A DNA stretch of 64,000 bases from assembly GCF_000420085.1 (NCBI RefSeq), contig NZ_ATUG01000001.1, forward strand, positions 434,001 to 498,000, read 5' to 3'. The position numbers and the translations under genes are program-made. This stretch comes from Desulfospira joergensenii DSM 10085. GTDB lineage: Bacteria > Desulfobacterota > Desulfobacteria > Desulfobacterales > Desulfobacteraceae. Shown here in pieces: positions 17,624-27,020 of the stretch (position 1 is the stretch's first letter; each line of letters opens with the position of its first letter). The notes below the pieces were generated by a model. The model worked only from the letters and a program-made list of their open reading frames with translations, did no database searches and had not been told where the DNA came from.

Positions 17624-17642
17624 AAAAAATAAATAATTTTAC

Positions 17643-17671
17643 TTGACACATAAAATATCCCCTGGTATCTG
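17643..17671 (+). promoter_or_regulatory. Sigma-70-type promoter for mttB1
   Basis: TTGACA (17643-17648, perfect -35) is followed after 17 nt by TATCTG (17666-17671, 4 of 6 matches to the -10). It lies 70 nt before the mttB1 ATG and just downstream of the long palindrome. Confidence 0.5.
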
Positions 17672-17741
17672 TAAAAGATGGACTTTTAGCAATTTGGAAC
17701 ATAGTAAAAAACAATCCCAGGATCTATCAAGAGGAGACAAC

Positions 17742-19202
17742 ATGATAAACTCCGGATCGACACAAGTATCGAGACCCCATTTAAAAATTTTAACCGAAGA
17801 CCAAATTTTTGAAATAAAACGCGCTGCCTTTGATATTATGTTCAGTGTCGGTTTCAAGGTGTTGCATGCCGGCGCAAGGGACATGCTCAAGAAGGCAGGC
17901 GCCGTTGTGGAAGGTGAGCATGTAAGGGTTCCTGAATATATTGTTAAACAATGTTTGGTCACGGCACCAAATGGATTTACCTTGTATGACCGTTTGGGAA
18001 ACCGGGCCCTTGAAATAGAAGGTCGTAAAAGTTATTTTGGCACCTCCACCGGAAGCCCCAGAACAAAGGATGCACTGACCGGGGAAATTCATCCCACAAC
18101 CGTTAAAGATATTGGTATCGGTGCGCGAGTTGCAGATGCCTGTGAAAACATTGACTGGGTCATGCCCATGGGCTCATCCCAGGATGTTCCTTCTATTGCG
18201 TCGGATCTTTACGATTTTGAAGCGGTTGTCACCAATACGACAAAACCAATTGTTTTTCTGGGGTATTCCGGCAGAGGAACCCAGCTGGTATTTGAAATGG
18301 CAGCTGAAATTGCCGGTGGAATGGACAAACTCAGGCAAAAGCCGTTTCTTGCGGTCTATCCTGAACCCATCAGTCCCCTTGTTCAGCCGGATGAAACCAT
18401 TGATCGTATATTTGCTGCTGCGGATCATTTTATTCCCCAGGTGCCGGGACCTGCCGTCCAGATGGGCGCCACAGGCCCGATTACCATGGCGGGTGTTATT
18501 ACGATGATCACCGCAGAATCATTGATGTGCCTGGTATTGGCCCAGCTAAGGCAACCCGGATGTCCGGTTTGCCTCAGCGGGAATGTCCAGATTTTAAATA
18601 TGGCATCAGGTGTCTTTGGTGTCGGATATCCGGAAATGAGTCTTGGTATATCTGCCCAGGCAGAAGTTGCCCAATCCTTTAATTTGCCAACCTGGGGGTA
18701 TGCAGGCTGCAGCGATTCAAAAGTACTGGATGCCCAGGCAGGTCTTGAAAGCGGATTTTCCATCATCACCCAGGCCCTTGCCGGGCTCAACCTGATCCAT
18801 GATGTGGGGTACCTTGATCAGGCCATGGTCTGTTCCACAGCTCAACTGATATTGGGGAATGAGGCCATCGGGATGGCCCGAAAATTCATGGAAGGCATCC
18901 GGGTGGACCCGGAAAGCATCGCCCGGCAGGTGATTGAAGATATCGGTCCCGGAGGTCATTTTCTGGCCCACAAACACACCCTGACCCATTGCCGAGAAGC
19001 TGTCTGGGGTTCAAAACTGCTGACCCGGGAACCCTATGAACGCTGGAAGGCAAACGGTGAAAAGGATATGGCACAAAGAATTCAGGAACGCCTGGCCGAT
19101 ATCCTTGAGAATCACAAGGTACCGCCTTTGCCGGAAAAAGTTCTGACAAAAATCAGGAAAATACGGGATGCGGGTGTTAAAGAGCTGACGGCAAAAGAAT
19201 AA
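17742..19202 (+). CDS. MttB-family (trimethylamine methyltransferase-like) corrinoid methyltransferase 1
   Basis: 486 residues of the MttB superfamily TIM barrel. These enzymes move a methyl group from a methylamine or betaine to a corrinoid protein. The frame has no internal TAG, so this is a non-pyrrolysine member, like those acting on quaternary amines such as glycine betaine or carnitine. Recognisable segments include RKSYFGTSTGSP, VQMGATGPITMAGV, SLGISAQAEVAQS and the IEDIGPGGHFLAHKHTL segment near the C-terminus. GAGGAG lies 6 nt before the ATG at 17742. It heads the island and has a promoter and a palindrome upstream. The substrate cannot be read from sequence alone. Confidence 0.88.
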   Translation: MINSGSTQVSRPHLKILTEDQIFEIKRAAFDIMFSVGFKVLHAGARDMLKKAGAVVEGEHVRVPEYIVKQCLVTAPNGFTLYDRLGNRALEIEGRKSYFGTSTGSPRTKDALTGEIHPTTVKDIGIGARVADACENIDWVMPMGSSQDVPSIASDLYDFEAVVTNTTKPIVFLGYSGRGTQLVFEMAAEIAGGMDKLRQKPFLAVYPEPISPLVQPDETIDRIFAAADHFIPQVPGPAVQMGATGPITMAGVITMITAESLMCLVLAQLRQPGCPVCLSGNVQILNMASGVFGVGYPEMSLGISAQAEVAQSFNLPTWGYAGCSDSKVLDAQAGLESGFSIITQALAGLNLIHDVGYLDQAMVCSTAQLILGNEAIGMARKFMEGIRVDPESIARQVIEDIGPGGHFLAHKHTLTHCREAVWGSKLLTREPYERWKANGEKDMAQRIQERLADILENHKVPPLPEKVLTKIRKIRDAGVKELTAKE

Positions 19203-19251
19203 AATTACCACAACGTACTTCGAATTCATAAAACAAAAAATTTTTAATTAT

Positions 19252-19269
19252 TAAAGGGTGTTGAAACCG
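19252..19269 (+). repeat. IS terminal inverted repeat, left
   Basis: 18-bp end of the IS element, matched in inverse orientation at 21093-21110 with one mismatch. Confidence 0.8.
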
Positions 19270-19474
19270 TTCAAATTTCTGTTTCGTTATAGGTGCCCCA
19301 CGCGTTTGTAATTCTTTTTTCCAATGTCAGATTGTCCGGCTTTTACCGTAGCAATATCTGGTTTTGTTTTTTACCGCATAAAATCTATTTCAGACGGCGG
19401 CCTTTGTTGTATTCAGATATACCAATAGCGACCGATCAATCGGCTCAGAAAAAATCCCGCATTGAACGTTCAAT

Positions 19475-20974
19475 TCATCCTGTGGCAGCAAACAACTCCT
19501 TTTGCCCATCTTCTTTTTTCATTGGTTTATGCCTTGTTCCGGCCATTTCAATCAACAATGTTACGATAGTCGTCAGAGTTGATCGGACAATCACACCATG
19601 CTGGCTTCTTACCCGTGTTTGTTCGAGGCCTTCTCTTTTTTTCATCAGATTAAAGGGCCTTTCACAGTTTTTCCGGATCTCGATTGCGTCTTGAGATCCG
19701 CTATGAAAAATCGGCATTGGTTGAAAATAGCCGCTGTCAAAATCAACGATCCTTGATTTTGAACAATTTGATTCAAACGCACACTCACCCGGAACGGCAT
19801 CACATCCAAATTCGTGGCCTTCCGGTGTCGATCCCAAAAACTGCATTGGAATCTCACAAGAATCATTACAGGCAACCCTTAATGGCGATTCCAAAACGTT
19901 GTCAGGAAGTTTGGCTTTCTCCGATGCAGGGGTGACGACATAGACACCGGTTTCGTTGAGAACCGAACCATCACTATCGTGATAAGCCTGGTCGGCGGTT
20001 ATCAATTTGATATCAATACCCAATGTTTGAGCAAGCTTGATCAACGGTTTTAAAAACAGGCTGTCATGATGATTTGCCGCCCCGATTAGGGATACCAATG
20101 GAAAACTATGGCCTGTCGATGGGTTGATGGCTGTTAGGGTGTGAAGCCGGTAGCCAATGACGTAATACGATTTATCCCTTTTATTCCGGCGTTTTCCACA
20201 ATCACAGTCCGGATCGGAATACATTCGTATTTTTTTGCCTTTGACCTGAATTGTGCAAAGGGGGTAATTGATTTCAGACGGCAGTTCACTGGAATCAACA
20301 CCATGGATAACGGCACTCTCCAGACAGCCTGATTTATAAAAATGATGGAGGAAATATACCAGGACATTCATCAATTGTTTGAAATTCAGGCCACGCCGGA
20401 AGTGACACAATTCAGTATGATCTGCCTGGTGTTTGGTATTTAAAGGCAGTCTCACAAAACGCCTGTTTTGCTTTCGTTCCCTGCCAAAATATTCATCGCT
20501 GCAAAATTTCCTGTAACTGATTTCAGGGTATTTGATTATTTTTAAAAGCTCCATCCGAAATAACTGGTAGGGTTGAATATCCCTGTGCACAGCGGAATAT
20601 CCGTCAGGCGCAATCAAGCTGTTGATAATCTGGTTGTCTATAAGTTGGTCAACAAACTGCAATTCCGGGTCTACAATTTCAGGGTATGGCTTTTTCAGGG
20701 TGTCAAAATGAAACAGGTTGTCGGAATGAAAATTTTCAATGTAGGACGCCATCTCAGGAAGGCTACGAATCTCTGCTGAGGGGGCCTGATCTTCAACTCC
20801 TATGAGTTCTTCGATGGGGATGTCCAAGGTTTGAGAATAATCATAATTATCCAAAACTTCCATCATGATTTGCTTTGTCAGCTCTTTTTTGGACTTCCTT
20901 GTCATCTTTTTCCAGTTCGGAAAACTCTTTTTCAATTGCTTTGTGATGATTCGCCTGATATTTTTTGTATGCAT
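19475..20974 (-). CDS. DDE transposase of the IS element (IS4/IS1182-like)
   Basis: 499 residues. A basic N-terminus is followed by a DDE/RNase-H-like catalytic core. Candidate catalytic aspartates are in HGVDSSELP and ITADQAYHDSDG, and a glutamate in a late NLMKKREGLEQTR segment, spaced as in IS4-type transposases. Cysteine-rich stretches (DPDCDCGKRRNK; CAFESNCSKSR) resemble those of IS1182-type enzymes. The frame is intact, so the element may be active. The exact IS family is not certain. Confidence 0.85.
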   Translation of the reverse strand: MHTKNIRRIITKQLKKSFPNWKKMTRKSKKELTKQIMMEVLDNYDYSQTLDIPIEELIGVEDQAPSAEIRSLPEMASYIENFHSDNLFHFDTLKKPYPEIVDPELQFVDQLIDNQIINSLIAPDGYSAVHRDIQPYQLFRMELLKIIKYPEISYRKFCSDEYFGRERKQNRRFVRLPLNTKHQADHTELCHFRRGLNFKQLMNVLVYFLHHFYKSGCLESAVIHGVDSSELPSEINYPLCTIQVKGKKIRMYSDPDCDCGKRRNKRDKSYYVIGYRLHTLTAINPSTGHSFPLVSLIGAANHHDSLFLKPLIKLAQTLGIDIKLITADQAYHDSDGSVLNETGVYVVTPASEKAKLPDNVLESPLRVACNDSCEIPMQFLGSTPEGHEFGCDAVPGECAFESNCSKSRIVDFDSGYFQPMPIFHSGSQDAIEIRKNCERPFNLMKKREGLEQTRVRSQHGVIVRSTLTTIVTLLIEMAGTRHKPMKKEDGQKELFAATG

Positions 20975-21092
20975 AAAGCCTCTGTGGTGTTGTTTCCTTT
21001 TTGTTTAGGCGCTTGAAAGATACAACTAAACAGAGGCTTTTTCAATTACTAACATACTGAAAATTTGTCGGATAACGTTAAAATTGCGTCAT

Positions 21093-21110
21093 CGATTTCA
21101 ACACCCTTTA
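21093..21110 (-). repeat. IS terminal inverted repeat, right
   Basis: 18-bp right end of the IS element; reverse complement of the left end with one mismatch. Confidence 0.8.
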
Positions 21111-21226
21111 TTAGGGAATTTAGGATCCGGCGCAATCATTCTGCCCAAAATGGATTCGGAAAATTATTCCTAAATTACAATAGCTTAATATAAATTTTTT
21201 TAAAAAAACAACTACAGGAAGAAAAG

Positions 21227-22540
21227 ATGTCTAAAAAAATAGAGGTGGTTATTATCGGATGCGGGATCATTGGCAATTGCATCGCCTTTGAATTGTCCAA
21301 GAAGGGATACAAGACATTGAGTATTGACAAGAACGGCGATTCCGGTGCCGGTTCTACCGCCGGATCCTGTGCCATTGTCCGTGCTCACTACTCCACACTT
21401 GAAGGGGTTGCCTTTGCCTGGGAAGGGTTTGATATCTGGCAAAACTGGAAAGAGTATTGTCAGGTAGATGATTCCTGGGGAATGGCGAAGTATAATGAGT
21501 GCGGTTCCGTTATGATTAAATCACAGGACAGAAACTGGAGAAAGATACTTGAACACTGGGATACGGTAGGGGTTCCCTATGAGGACTGGGATATAAAAAC
21601 CCTTTCGGAACGCTTACCGATAATGAGCAATCGTGAGTTCTGGCCCCAAACGCGACCGGAAGAGGATGAGGCTTTTTTTGATGAACGGGATACGACCATT
21701 GAGGGTGCATTGTATTGCCCCGCTGCAGGGTATATGTCCGACCCAAAGCTGTCCACCCACAATGTTCAGATGGCAGCTGAAGCCAAAGGCGCCCGGTTTA
21801 TGTTCAATGCCGAGGTGACACAGATTCTCCGGGCGAACAACCGGGTAACCGGCGTTATGTTAAAGGATGGTACACACATTGAAACCCAGGTTGTCATCAA
21901 TGTGGCCGGCCCCCACTCCAGTGTCATTAACCAAATGGCAGGCGTTGAAGAAAACAACACAATCAAAACCCGGGCAGAACGTCACGAAGTTGCCTATGTC
22001 CCTTCACCGGCAGGTTTTGATTTTGAAACCAATGGATTTCAGATTTCCGACGGCGACAATGGGATCTATATGCGTCCGGAGGTGGGAAATTCTATCCTTG
22101 TGGGCAGTGAAGACCCCAAATGCGATACCCATCAATGGGTGGAAGACCCGGACCAATTCAATAGAAACACCACCGACAGCCAGTGGACGGCCCAGGTATA
22201 CCGGGCGGCAAGACGCTTGCCTGACCTGGGTATTCCCAACATGCACAAGGGGTTTGCCGAGTTGTACGATGTTTCCAGCGACTGGCTTCCCATCTATGAC
22301 AAAAGCGATCTTGCCGGTTTCTATATGGCGGTGGGATCCTCCGGGAATCAATACAAAAATGCACCTGTGGCCGGGATGATGATGAGTGAGCTCATCGAAG
22401 AATGTGAAAAAAATGGGTTGGATCACGATGCACAACCGCTGCAGTTTATGCTTCCGAAAACAGGTATTTCGCTTGATATGAGTACATTTTCCAGAAACCG
22501 GGAATTGAATCCCAACAGTACCTACTCGGTTATCGGCTGA
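21227..22540 (+). CDS. FAD-dependent amine oxidoreductase (DAO family, sarcosine/dimethylglycine oxidase-like)
   Basis: 437 residues with an N-terminal FAD-binding motif (VIIGCGIIGNCIAFELSKKG), an ALYCPAAGYMSDPKLS segment and the conserved late FAD-contact stretch FYMAVGSSGNQYKNAPVAG. This is the D-amino-acid oxidase/sarcosine oxidase beta class, which oxidises secondary or tertiary N-methyl amines to iminium or formaldehyde plus the demethylated amine. In the island it could remove methyl groups that MttB enzymes leave behind. AGGAAG precedes the ATG. It follows the IS element and is 44 nt upstream of mttB2, so these genes form one transcription unit. Confidence 0.85.
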   Translation: MSKKIEVVIIGCGIIGNCIAFELSKKGYKTLSIDKNGDSGAGSTAGSCAIVRAHYSTLEGVAFAWEGFDIWQNWKEYCQVDDSWGMAKYNECGSVMIKSQDRNWRKILEHWDTVGVPYEDWDIKTLSERLPIMSNREFWPQTRPEEDEAFFDERDTTIEGALYCPAAGYMSDPKLSTHNVQMAAEAKGARFMFNAEVTQILRANNRVTGVMLKDGTHIETQVVINVAGPHSSVINQMAGVEENNTIKTRAERHEVAYVPSPAGFDFETNGFQISDGDNGIYMRPEVGNSILVGSEDPKCDTHQWVEDPDQFNRNTTDSQWTAQVYRAARRLPDLGIPNMHKGFAELYDVSSDWLPIYDKSDLAGFYMAVGSSGNQYKNAPVAGMMMSELIEECEKNGLDHDAQPLQFMLPKTGISLDMSTFSRNRELNPNSTYSVIG

Positions 22541-22584
22541 TGGTGATGAACCCAAATTACGATGGTAAAATTCAGGAAAAACCC

Positions 22585-24012
22585 ATGAACAGGCAGACCC
22601 CCGACGAAAAGATTGAACGACTGAACCAGATGGCGCTTAAGATCCTTGATGAGATTGGGATCAGAATTTTAAGTGATCGATACCTAAAAATTCTGGCCGA
22701 AAAAGGAGGTCGGATCAAGGGCAGAAGGATTTTTTTCTCCGGGGACCAGGTCCGGGAGCTGCTTGAAAAAGCGCCGGAATCTTTTGCCTTAGAGGGTGTC
22801 GATTCAGCCCATACCATGGAAATTGGCAAAGGCAAATCTAAAATTGCCGCGGGATATGGGTGTTCTTCAATCATAAATGCAAAGGGAGATGTCCGGGATG
22901 CCCGATACCGGGATCACCTGGAATTTATCAAACTGGTACAGCAAACTCCTTTGTTGGGTATCAATGGCGGTATCCTGGCCCAGCCCACGGATATCGCTGC
23001 TGAAAAGAGTCATCTGGCCATGCACTATGCAACCCTGGTCTACTCTGACAAATGCATTATGGGAATGCCCGGAACAAAAGAACAGGTGGAAGATATCATG
23101 AGACTGACGGCCATACGGCTGGGAGGTACGGATCAGTTAAAGCAATCTCCCAGGGTTGTCACCATGGTCAGCCCGGTCAGCCCCCTCCAGGTAGATGAAA
23201 TGCTACTGGGTTCCATTGAAGTCGCGGCCCGTTACAATCAGCCGGTCATGGTGTCTCCCGGTGTGGCAGCCGGAACGACAGGGCCCATCGATCTGGCCGG
23301 CAATCTGGCCATGGCCACGGCAGAAGCGCTTGGGGTTGTCATGATGACGCAACTGTTCAATCCAGGACTCCCGGCCATTTTTGGGCTGCAATGTTATGGT
23401 GCAGATATGAAAACCGGAAATATTTCCATTGGTTCTCCGGCCTACGCACTCCAGGCAAAATACTGTGCAGCCCTGGCCAATTTTTATGGTCTGCCCTCCC
23501 GGGCCGGAGGTACGACCAATGATGCCAAGGCGTTATCTGCACAGTCAGGGTATGAGAGCATGCTCGCCATGTTCACAGCAATGCAGAACAACGTCAGCCT
23601 CATTGTCCATGGAGCAGGCATTTTAGACAGTTTTGCAGGCATTTCTTTTGAGAAATTCATCATGGATTTAGAAATGATTCAGATGATTCAATTTTATCTG
23701 GATGACCTTGATGTCAGCGACGAAACATTAAATTTTGATTTGATAAAAGAAGTGGGTCCGGGCGGACTTTTCCTGACCTCCATGGATACGATGAAAAAAT
23801 GTCGAACCTTGACATGGAATCCGGATGTGGCCCTTCGGGGCGGGTTAAACGGTATGACACCGGAAGGAAAACTCTTAAACAACATTGATGAAACCCGGGG
23901 AAAAATGCTGGAAGCCTATGAAAAACCTCAAATGGAAGAAAGTATTTTACAGGAGATGAATCGGTTCATGAAAAAAAGGGGGCTGGATCCCGCAACGCTT
24001 CCAGCTGTCTGA
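22585..24012 (+). CDS. MttB-family corrinoid methyltransferase 2
   Basis: 475 residues, a second and clearly divergent MttB-superfamily member. Family landmarks are AAGYGCSSIINAKGDVRDA, VMVSPGVAAGTTGPIDLAG, SRAGGTTNDAKALSAQSGYE and the late EVGPGGLFLTSMDTMKK segment. No TAG occurs in frame, so no pyrrolysine. AGGA lies 9 nt before the ATG at 22585; ATGs at 22540 and 22546 are also in frame but lack a binding site and overlap the previous gene. Two different MttB proteins in one operon suggest either two substrates or two steps on one substrate. Confidence 0.87.
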   Translation: MNRQTPDEKIERLNQMALKILDEIGIRILSDRYLKILAEKGGRIKGRRIFFSGDQVRELLEKAPESFALEGVDSAHTMEIGKGKSKIAAGYGCSSIINAKGDVRDARYRDHLEFIKLVQQTPLLGINGGILAQPTDIAAEKSHLAMHYATLVYSDKCIMGMPGTKEQVEDIMRLTAIRLGGTDQLKQSPRVVTMVSPVSPLQVDEMLLGSIEVAARYNQPVMVSPGVAAGTTGPIDLAGNLAMATAEALGVVMMTQLFNPGLPAIFGLQCYGADMKTGNISIGSPAYALQAKYCAALANFYGLPSRAGGTTNDAKALSAQSGYESMLAMFTAMQNNVSLIVHGAGILDSFAGISFEKFIMDLEMIQMIQFYLDDLDVSDETLNFDLIKEVGPGGLFLTSMDTMKKCRTLTWNPDVALRGGLNGMTPEGKLLNNIDETRGKMLEAYEKPQMEESILQEMNRFMKKRGLDPATLPAV

Positions 24013-24056
24013 ACAAATACAGTTAACAATAACCCTAGAAAAAATTGGAGAAAATC

Positions 24057-25052
24057 ATGAAAAAAAGAATTCTAATTCTAATGGTATCAGCACTGATTGT
24101 AACCTTGGCAGTTGGAAACGCAATTGCGGCAAAACGCTGGAGAATTGCGGGGATCGCACCGGTTGACCATGCCAGCACAAAGATTTTGAAGGCGGCGGCC
24201 AAAGAGATCAACGGCAACACAGACAACAAATTCAAACTAAAGGTGTACCCGGCAAGTCAGTTGGGAGATTATACCCTGGTCCTCAATGAGGTCGCCCAGG
24301 GCGCCATTGAACTTGCTGACATCTCCATCACGCCCCAGCTGGACAAACAATTGGGCATCGTATACATACCCAGTCTTGCAGCCACCTACGATGACATCGA
24401 TCGCGTGTATGCCAAGGGGTCAAATTTTTACCAGATCTATGAAGAACTCCTGGCCAAACACAACATTAAACTGCTGGGTATTGATGTCCAGGGATTTGCA
24501 GGTGTGGGAATGGTGAAAGAGCCTAAAAGCCCCAAAGACATCAATGTTGCAAAAGATACCATGATTCGCGTTCCCCCCATTGAAACCTGGAAAATTGTAG
24601 CAGAAGCCCTCAATTACAATACGGTTACCATTAACTGGGGAGATCTCTACCCTGCCATGCAGTCCGGGGTATGCGACGGATGGATCGCCGGAACACCTTC
24701 CTGGAACTATATCGCATTCAAGGACCTGCTTAAATATTACATCCCCTACAACACCACCGTTGATTCCACAGCCTATATCATGGGCATGGACAAATGGAAC
24801 AGTTTAAGTGCGGAAGAACAAAAAATCTTTGCCGCTGCATTTACAACCGCCGCCGCAAGCAGCCGGGAAAATGCCAGAAAAGATGATGAGGGATTTATCA
24901 GTCAGATGGAAGACAAGGGCATAAAAATCATCCGACTGACAGAAGATGAAACCCGAACCATTGCCAAAGAAGTCCATGATAAAGTGTGGCCCAAACTCAC
25001 CCAGACCCTGGGGAAAGATATCATGGACCGCCTGGATAAAGATATCCAATAA
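24057..25052 (+). CDS. TRAP transporter periplasmic substrate-binding protein (DctP type)
   Basis: 331 residues starting MKKRILILMVSALIVTLA, a Sec signal peptide cleaved near GNAIAA. The DctP fold is shown by VYPASQLGDYTLVLNEVAQG and the DTMIRVPP segment. Its arginine is at the place of the family's conserved Arg, which usually clamps the carboxylate of the ligand. GGAG stands 6 nt before the ATG. With the next two genes it makes a complete sodium-coupled TRAP importer, presumably for the compound the MttB proteins demethylate. A carboxylate-bearing substrate such as a betaine or N-methyl amino acid would fit. Confidence 0.9.
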   Translation: MKKRILILMVSALIVTLAVGNAIAAKRWRIAGIAPVDHASTKILKAAAKEINGNTDNKFKLKVYPASQLGDYTLVLNEVAQGAIELADISITPQLDKQLGIVYIPSLAATYDDIDRVYAKGSNFYQIYEELLAKHNIKLLGIDVQGFAGVGMVKEPKSPKDINVAKDTMIRVPPIETWKIVAEALNYNTVTINWGDLYPAMQSGVCDGWIAGTPSWNYIAFKDLLKYYIPYNTTVDSTAYIMGMDKWNSLSAEEQKIFAAAFTTAAASSRENARKDDEGFISQMEDKGIKIIRLTEDETRTIAKEVHDKVWPKLTQTLGKDIMDRLDKDIQ

Positions 25053-25144
25053 TACCGTTTTTTATTTATGAACGGATTAATACCATGTGCAGTTCTTAGA
25101 ACATACGTTTTCCAAGGCTGCACATTCTCTTAAATGGAGGAAAA

Positions 25145-25705
25145 ATGAGTTCCCCTCAATTAAGCACCCAAGAGATTCAGGCAAAATACCAGACTGTTTT
25201 AGACACCTCTGTCCTCTGGCAAAAATTTAAAAAATTTCATGTGTGTTGCCTTGTCACCGCTTCTCTTCTGATCACAACTGCCATCTGTATTGCCGCTGCC
25301 ATGCGGTATTTCTTCAAATTGGATTTTTTCGGGCTTGAAGAGTTTGTCCTCATCACCGCCTGTGTTCTGTATTTTATCGGGGCTGCCCAGGGCAGTTTTG
25401 AAAAATCCCATATTTCAGCAGATTTTATGGAAAAACTGATGGCCAAGCGGGGGGGGTTGGGGCACTTATTGTTCATCCAGAAGACCATTGAGCTTGTGAT
25501 GAGCTATGTTTTCATTTACTGGGGATTTTTAATGATCCAGTGGTGCATCAAAGCCTGGCCTGTCACACCGGTTTGGCGGATTCCTTTCCTGATTCCCGAA
25601 TCCATCGTATGTCTGTCCTTTATCCTGATGGCAGTATATAACACGGCCCACTATGTCCTGCTCTTAAAAATTTTATTTCAACACAATATTCAGGAGAAAA
25701 AATGA
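25145..25705 (+). CDS. TRAP transporter small membrane subunit (DctQ type)
   Basis: 186 residues with four hydrophobic segments, the usual size and topology of the DctQ/DctM-S small permease subunit, including the FFGLEEFVLITACVLYFIGA stretch. TGGAGG lies just ahead of the ATG. The stop overlaps the ATG of the large subunit (ATGA), showing translational coupling. It stabilises the large subunit and contacts the binding protein. Confidence 0.9.
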   Translation: MSSPQLSTQEIQAKYQTVLDTSVLWQKFKKFHVCCLVTASLLITTAICIAAAMRYFFKLDFFGLEEFVLITACVLYFIGAAQGSFEKSHISADFMEKLMAKRGGLGHLLFIQKTIELVMSYVFIYWGFLMIQWCIKAWPVTPVWRIPFLIPESIVCLSFILMAVYNTAHYVLLLKILFQHNIQEKK

Positions 25706-26994
25706 TTGTTCTTGGAACAGTATGTGTGCTGATTGTTTTGTTGATGATCGGTGTACCCATCGTCTTCACCTTTGGCGCGGCCACCCTGTTTATTGCCCTG
25801 GTCGGAGATTATAACATGGCCACCCTGTTGCCGGCAGGATATAACCGCATGAACAATATGGTGCTTGTGGCGGTTCCCTTGTTCATTTATTCCGGTGCCT
25901 TAATTCAGAAAGGAAAGATTGCCGAACCGCTTATCGGAATGGCTGAGATGATGTTCAAAAAAGTACATGGATCCCTTGCCATCGTCGCGGTTGTCGGTTC
26001 GGCAGCATTCGGATCAATCTCAGGCTCGGCAGCTGCGACCCTTTCCTGCATGGGTTCTATTTTATTGCCCAAGATGTATAAGGACCGTTATCCCCGTGCG
26101 ATTGCCAACGCCCTTGTCGTCAATGCCTCTCCCCTGGGACTTTTAATTCCTCCCAGTGCGGACCTGATTCTTTTTGCCTGGATTGCCCAGCAATCCGTAC
26201 TGGCGTGTTTTCTGGCAACCGTAATTCCGGGTTTCATTCTGATGACCCTGCTGGTTCTTGTCAGCTTATTTTTGCTGAGAAACAAAGAAGTTGCCACGGA
26301 CCCTGAGCTTGAAAAACCCCTGACCCTTGATTTTGTTGCCAAAAGAGTCAAATTTGCCAGTCCCGCCATGACCATGCCCATCATCGTTCTTGGCGGCATA
26401 TATGGCGGTTTTGTTACCCCGACCGAGGCGGCCGGAATGTCTGTCCTGGTAGCTGTGATATTGGGGCGATTTGTTTACAAAGGAATTGATCGAAACAACT
26501 TTATTGAAGCCAGCCTGGAAAGTTCGGTCACCTCCGGGGTGTTCATGGTCATGCTTTTTGTGGTGATGATCATGAGTCGTCTCTTTGTTTTTGAAGATTT
26601 TTCCCAAATCACTCTGGATTTTCTATACAGCATCTCCGACAACAAGTGGGTGGTGTTGTTTATGGTCAACATTTTAATGATCATCATCGGCATGCTCATG
26701 GATGATGCCAGTGGTATATTAATATCAACACCGATTCTTATTCCCGTTGTTATGGAATTGGGAATTTCCCCCATTCATTTTGCAGCGATCCAGGGCGTCA
26801 ACCTGGGCATGGGGACAATTACGCCTCCCACGGCCCCCTTGCTTTACCTGGGGGCAAGGGTCGGGAAAACACCGGTGCCTGAAATGTTGAAGCCAACCCT
26901 GATATATATTTTATTTGCCTGGATCCCCACCCTGATCCTGACAACGGTATTTCCCCAGATCTCCCTGTTTCTTCCGGCGTTTTTTCTGGGATAA
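25702..26994 (+). CDS. TRAP transporter large permease (DctM type)
   Basis: 430 residues, about twelve membrane segments, with family hallmarks: [20 protein letters not shown], the [20 protein letters not shown] loop, [15 protein letters not shown] and [18 protein letters not shown]. It forms the sodium-driven translocation path at the inner membrane. The start overlaps dctQ by four bases. Its place between mttB2 and tdh ties the uptake system to the catabolic genes. Confidence 0.93.
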   Translation: MIVLGTVCVLIVLLMIGVPIVFTFGAATLFIALVGDYNMATLLPAGYNRMNNMVLVAVPLFIYSGALIQKGKIAEPLIGMAEMMFKKVHGSLAIVAVVGSAAFGSISGSAAATLSCMGSILLPKMYKDRYPRAIANALVVNASPLGLLIPPSADLILFAWIAQQSVLACFLATVIPGFILMTLLVLVSLFLLRNKEVATDPELEKPLTLDFVAKRVKFASPAMTMPIIVLGGIYGGFVTPTEAAGMSVLVAVILGRFVYKGIDRNNFIEASLESSVTSGVFMVMLFVVMIMSRLFVFEDFSQITLDFLYSISDNKWVVLFMVNILMIIIGMLMDDASGILISTPILIPVVMELGISPIHFAAIQGVNLGMGTITPPTAPLLYLGARVGKTPVPEMLKPTLIYILFAWIPTLILTTVFPQISLFLPAFFLG

Positions 26995-27020
26995 AACGCC
27001 TATTCAAAAAGGATCAAAAA

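Larger units (their letters stand above)
19252..21110 (-). mobile_element. IS element with terminal inverted repeats, inserted in the demethylation island
   Basis: A 1.86-kb unit bounded by TAAAGGGTGTTGAAACCG (19252-19269) and the reverse complement of TAAAGGGTGTTGAAATCG (21093-21110), 17 of 18 identical. It encloses one transposase gene on the minus strand. A 3-nt ATT duplication is possible, but the exact ends are ambiguous by a base or two. It sits between mttB1 and the FAD oxidoreductase gene and could be polar on the downstream genes. The intact frame and near-identical ends suggest recent arrival. Confidence 0.85.

Noticed and set aside
17742-24012. Pyrrolysine-type MttB genes
   Set aside because: Both frames read through without any TAG, so pyrrolysine is not encoded here.
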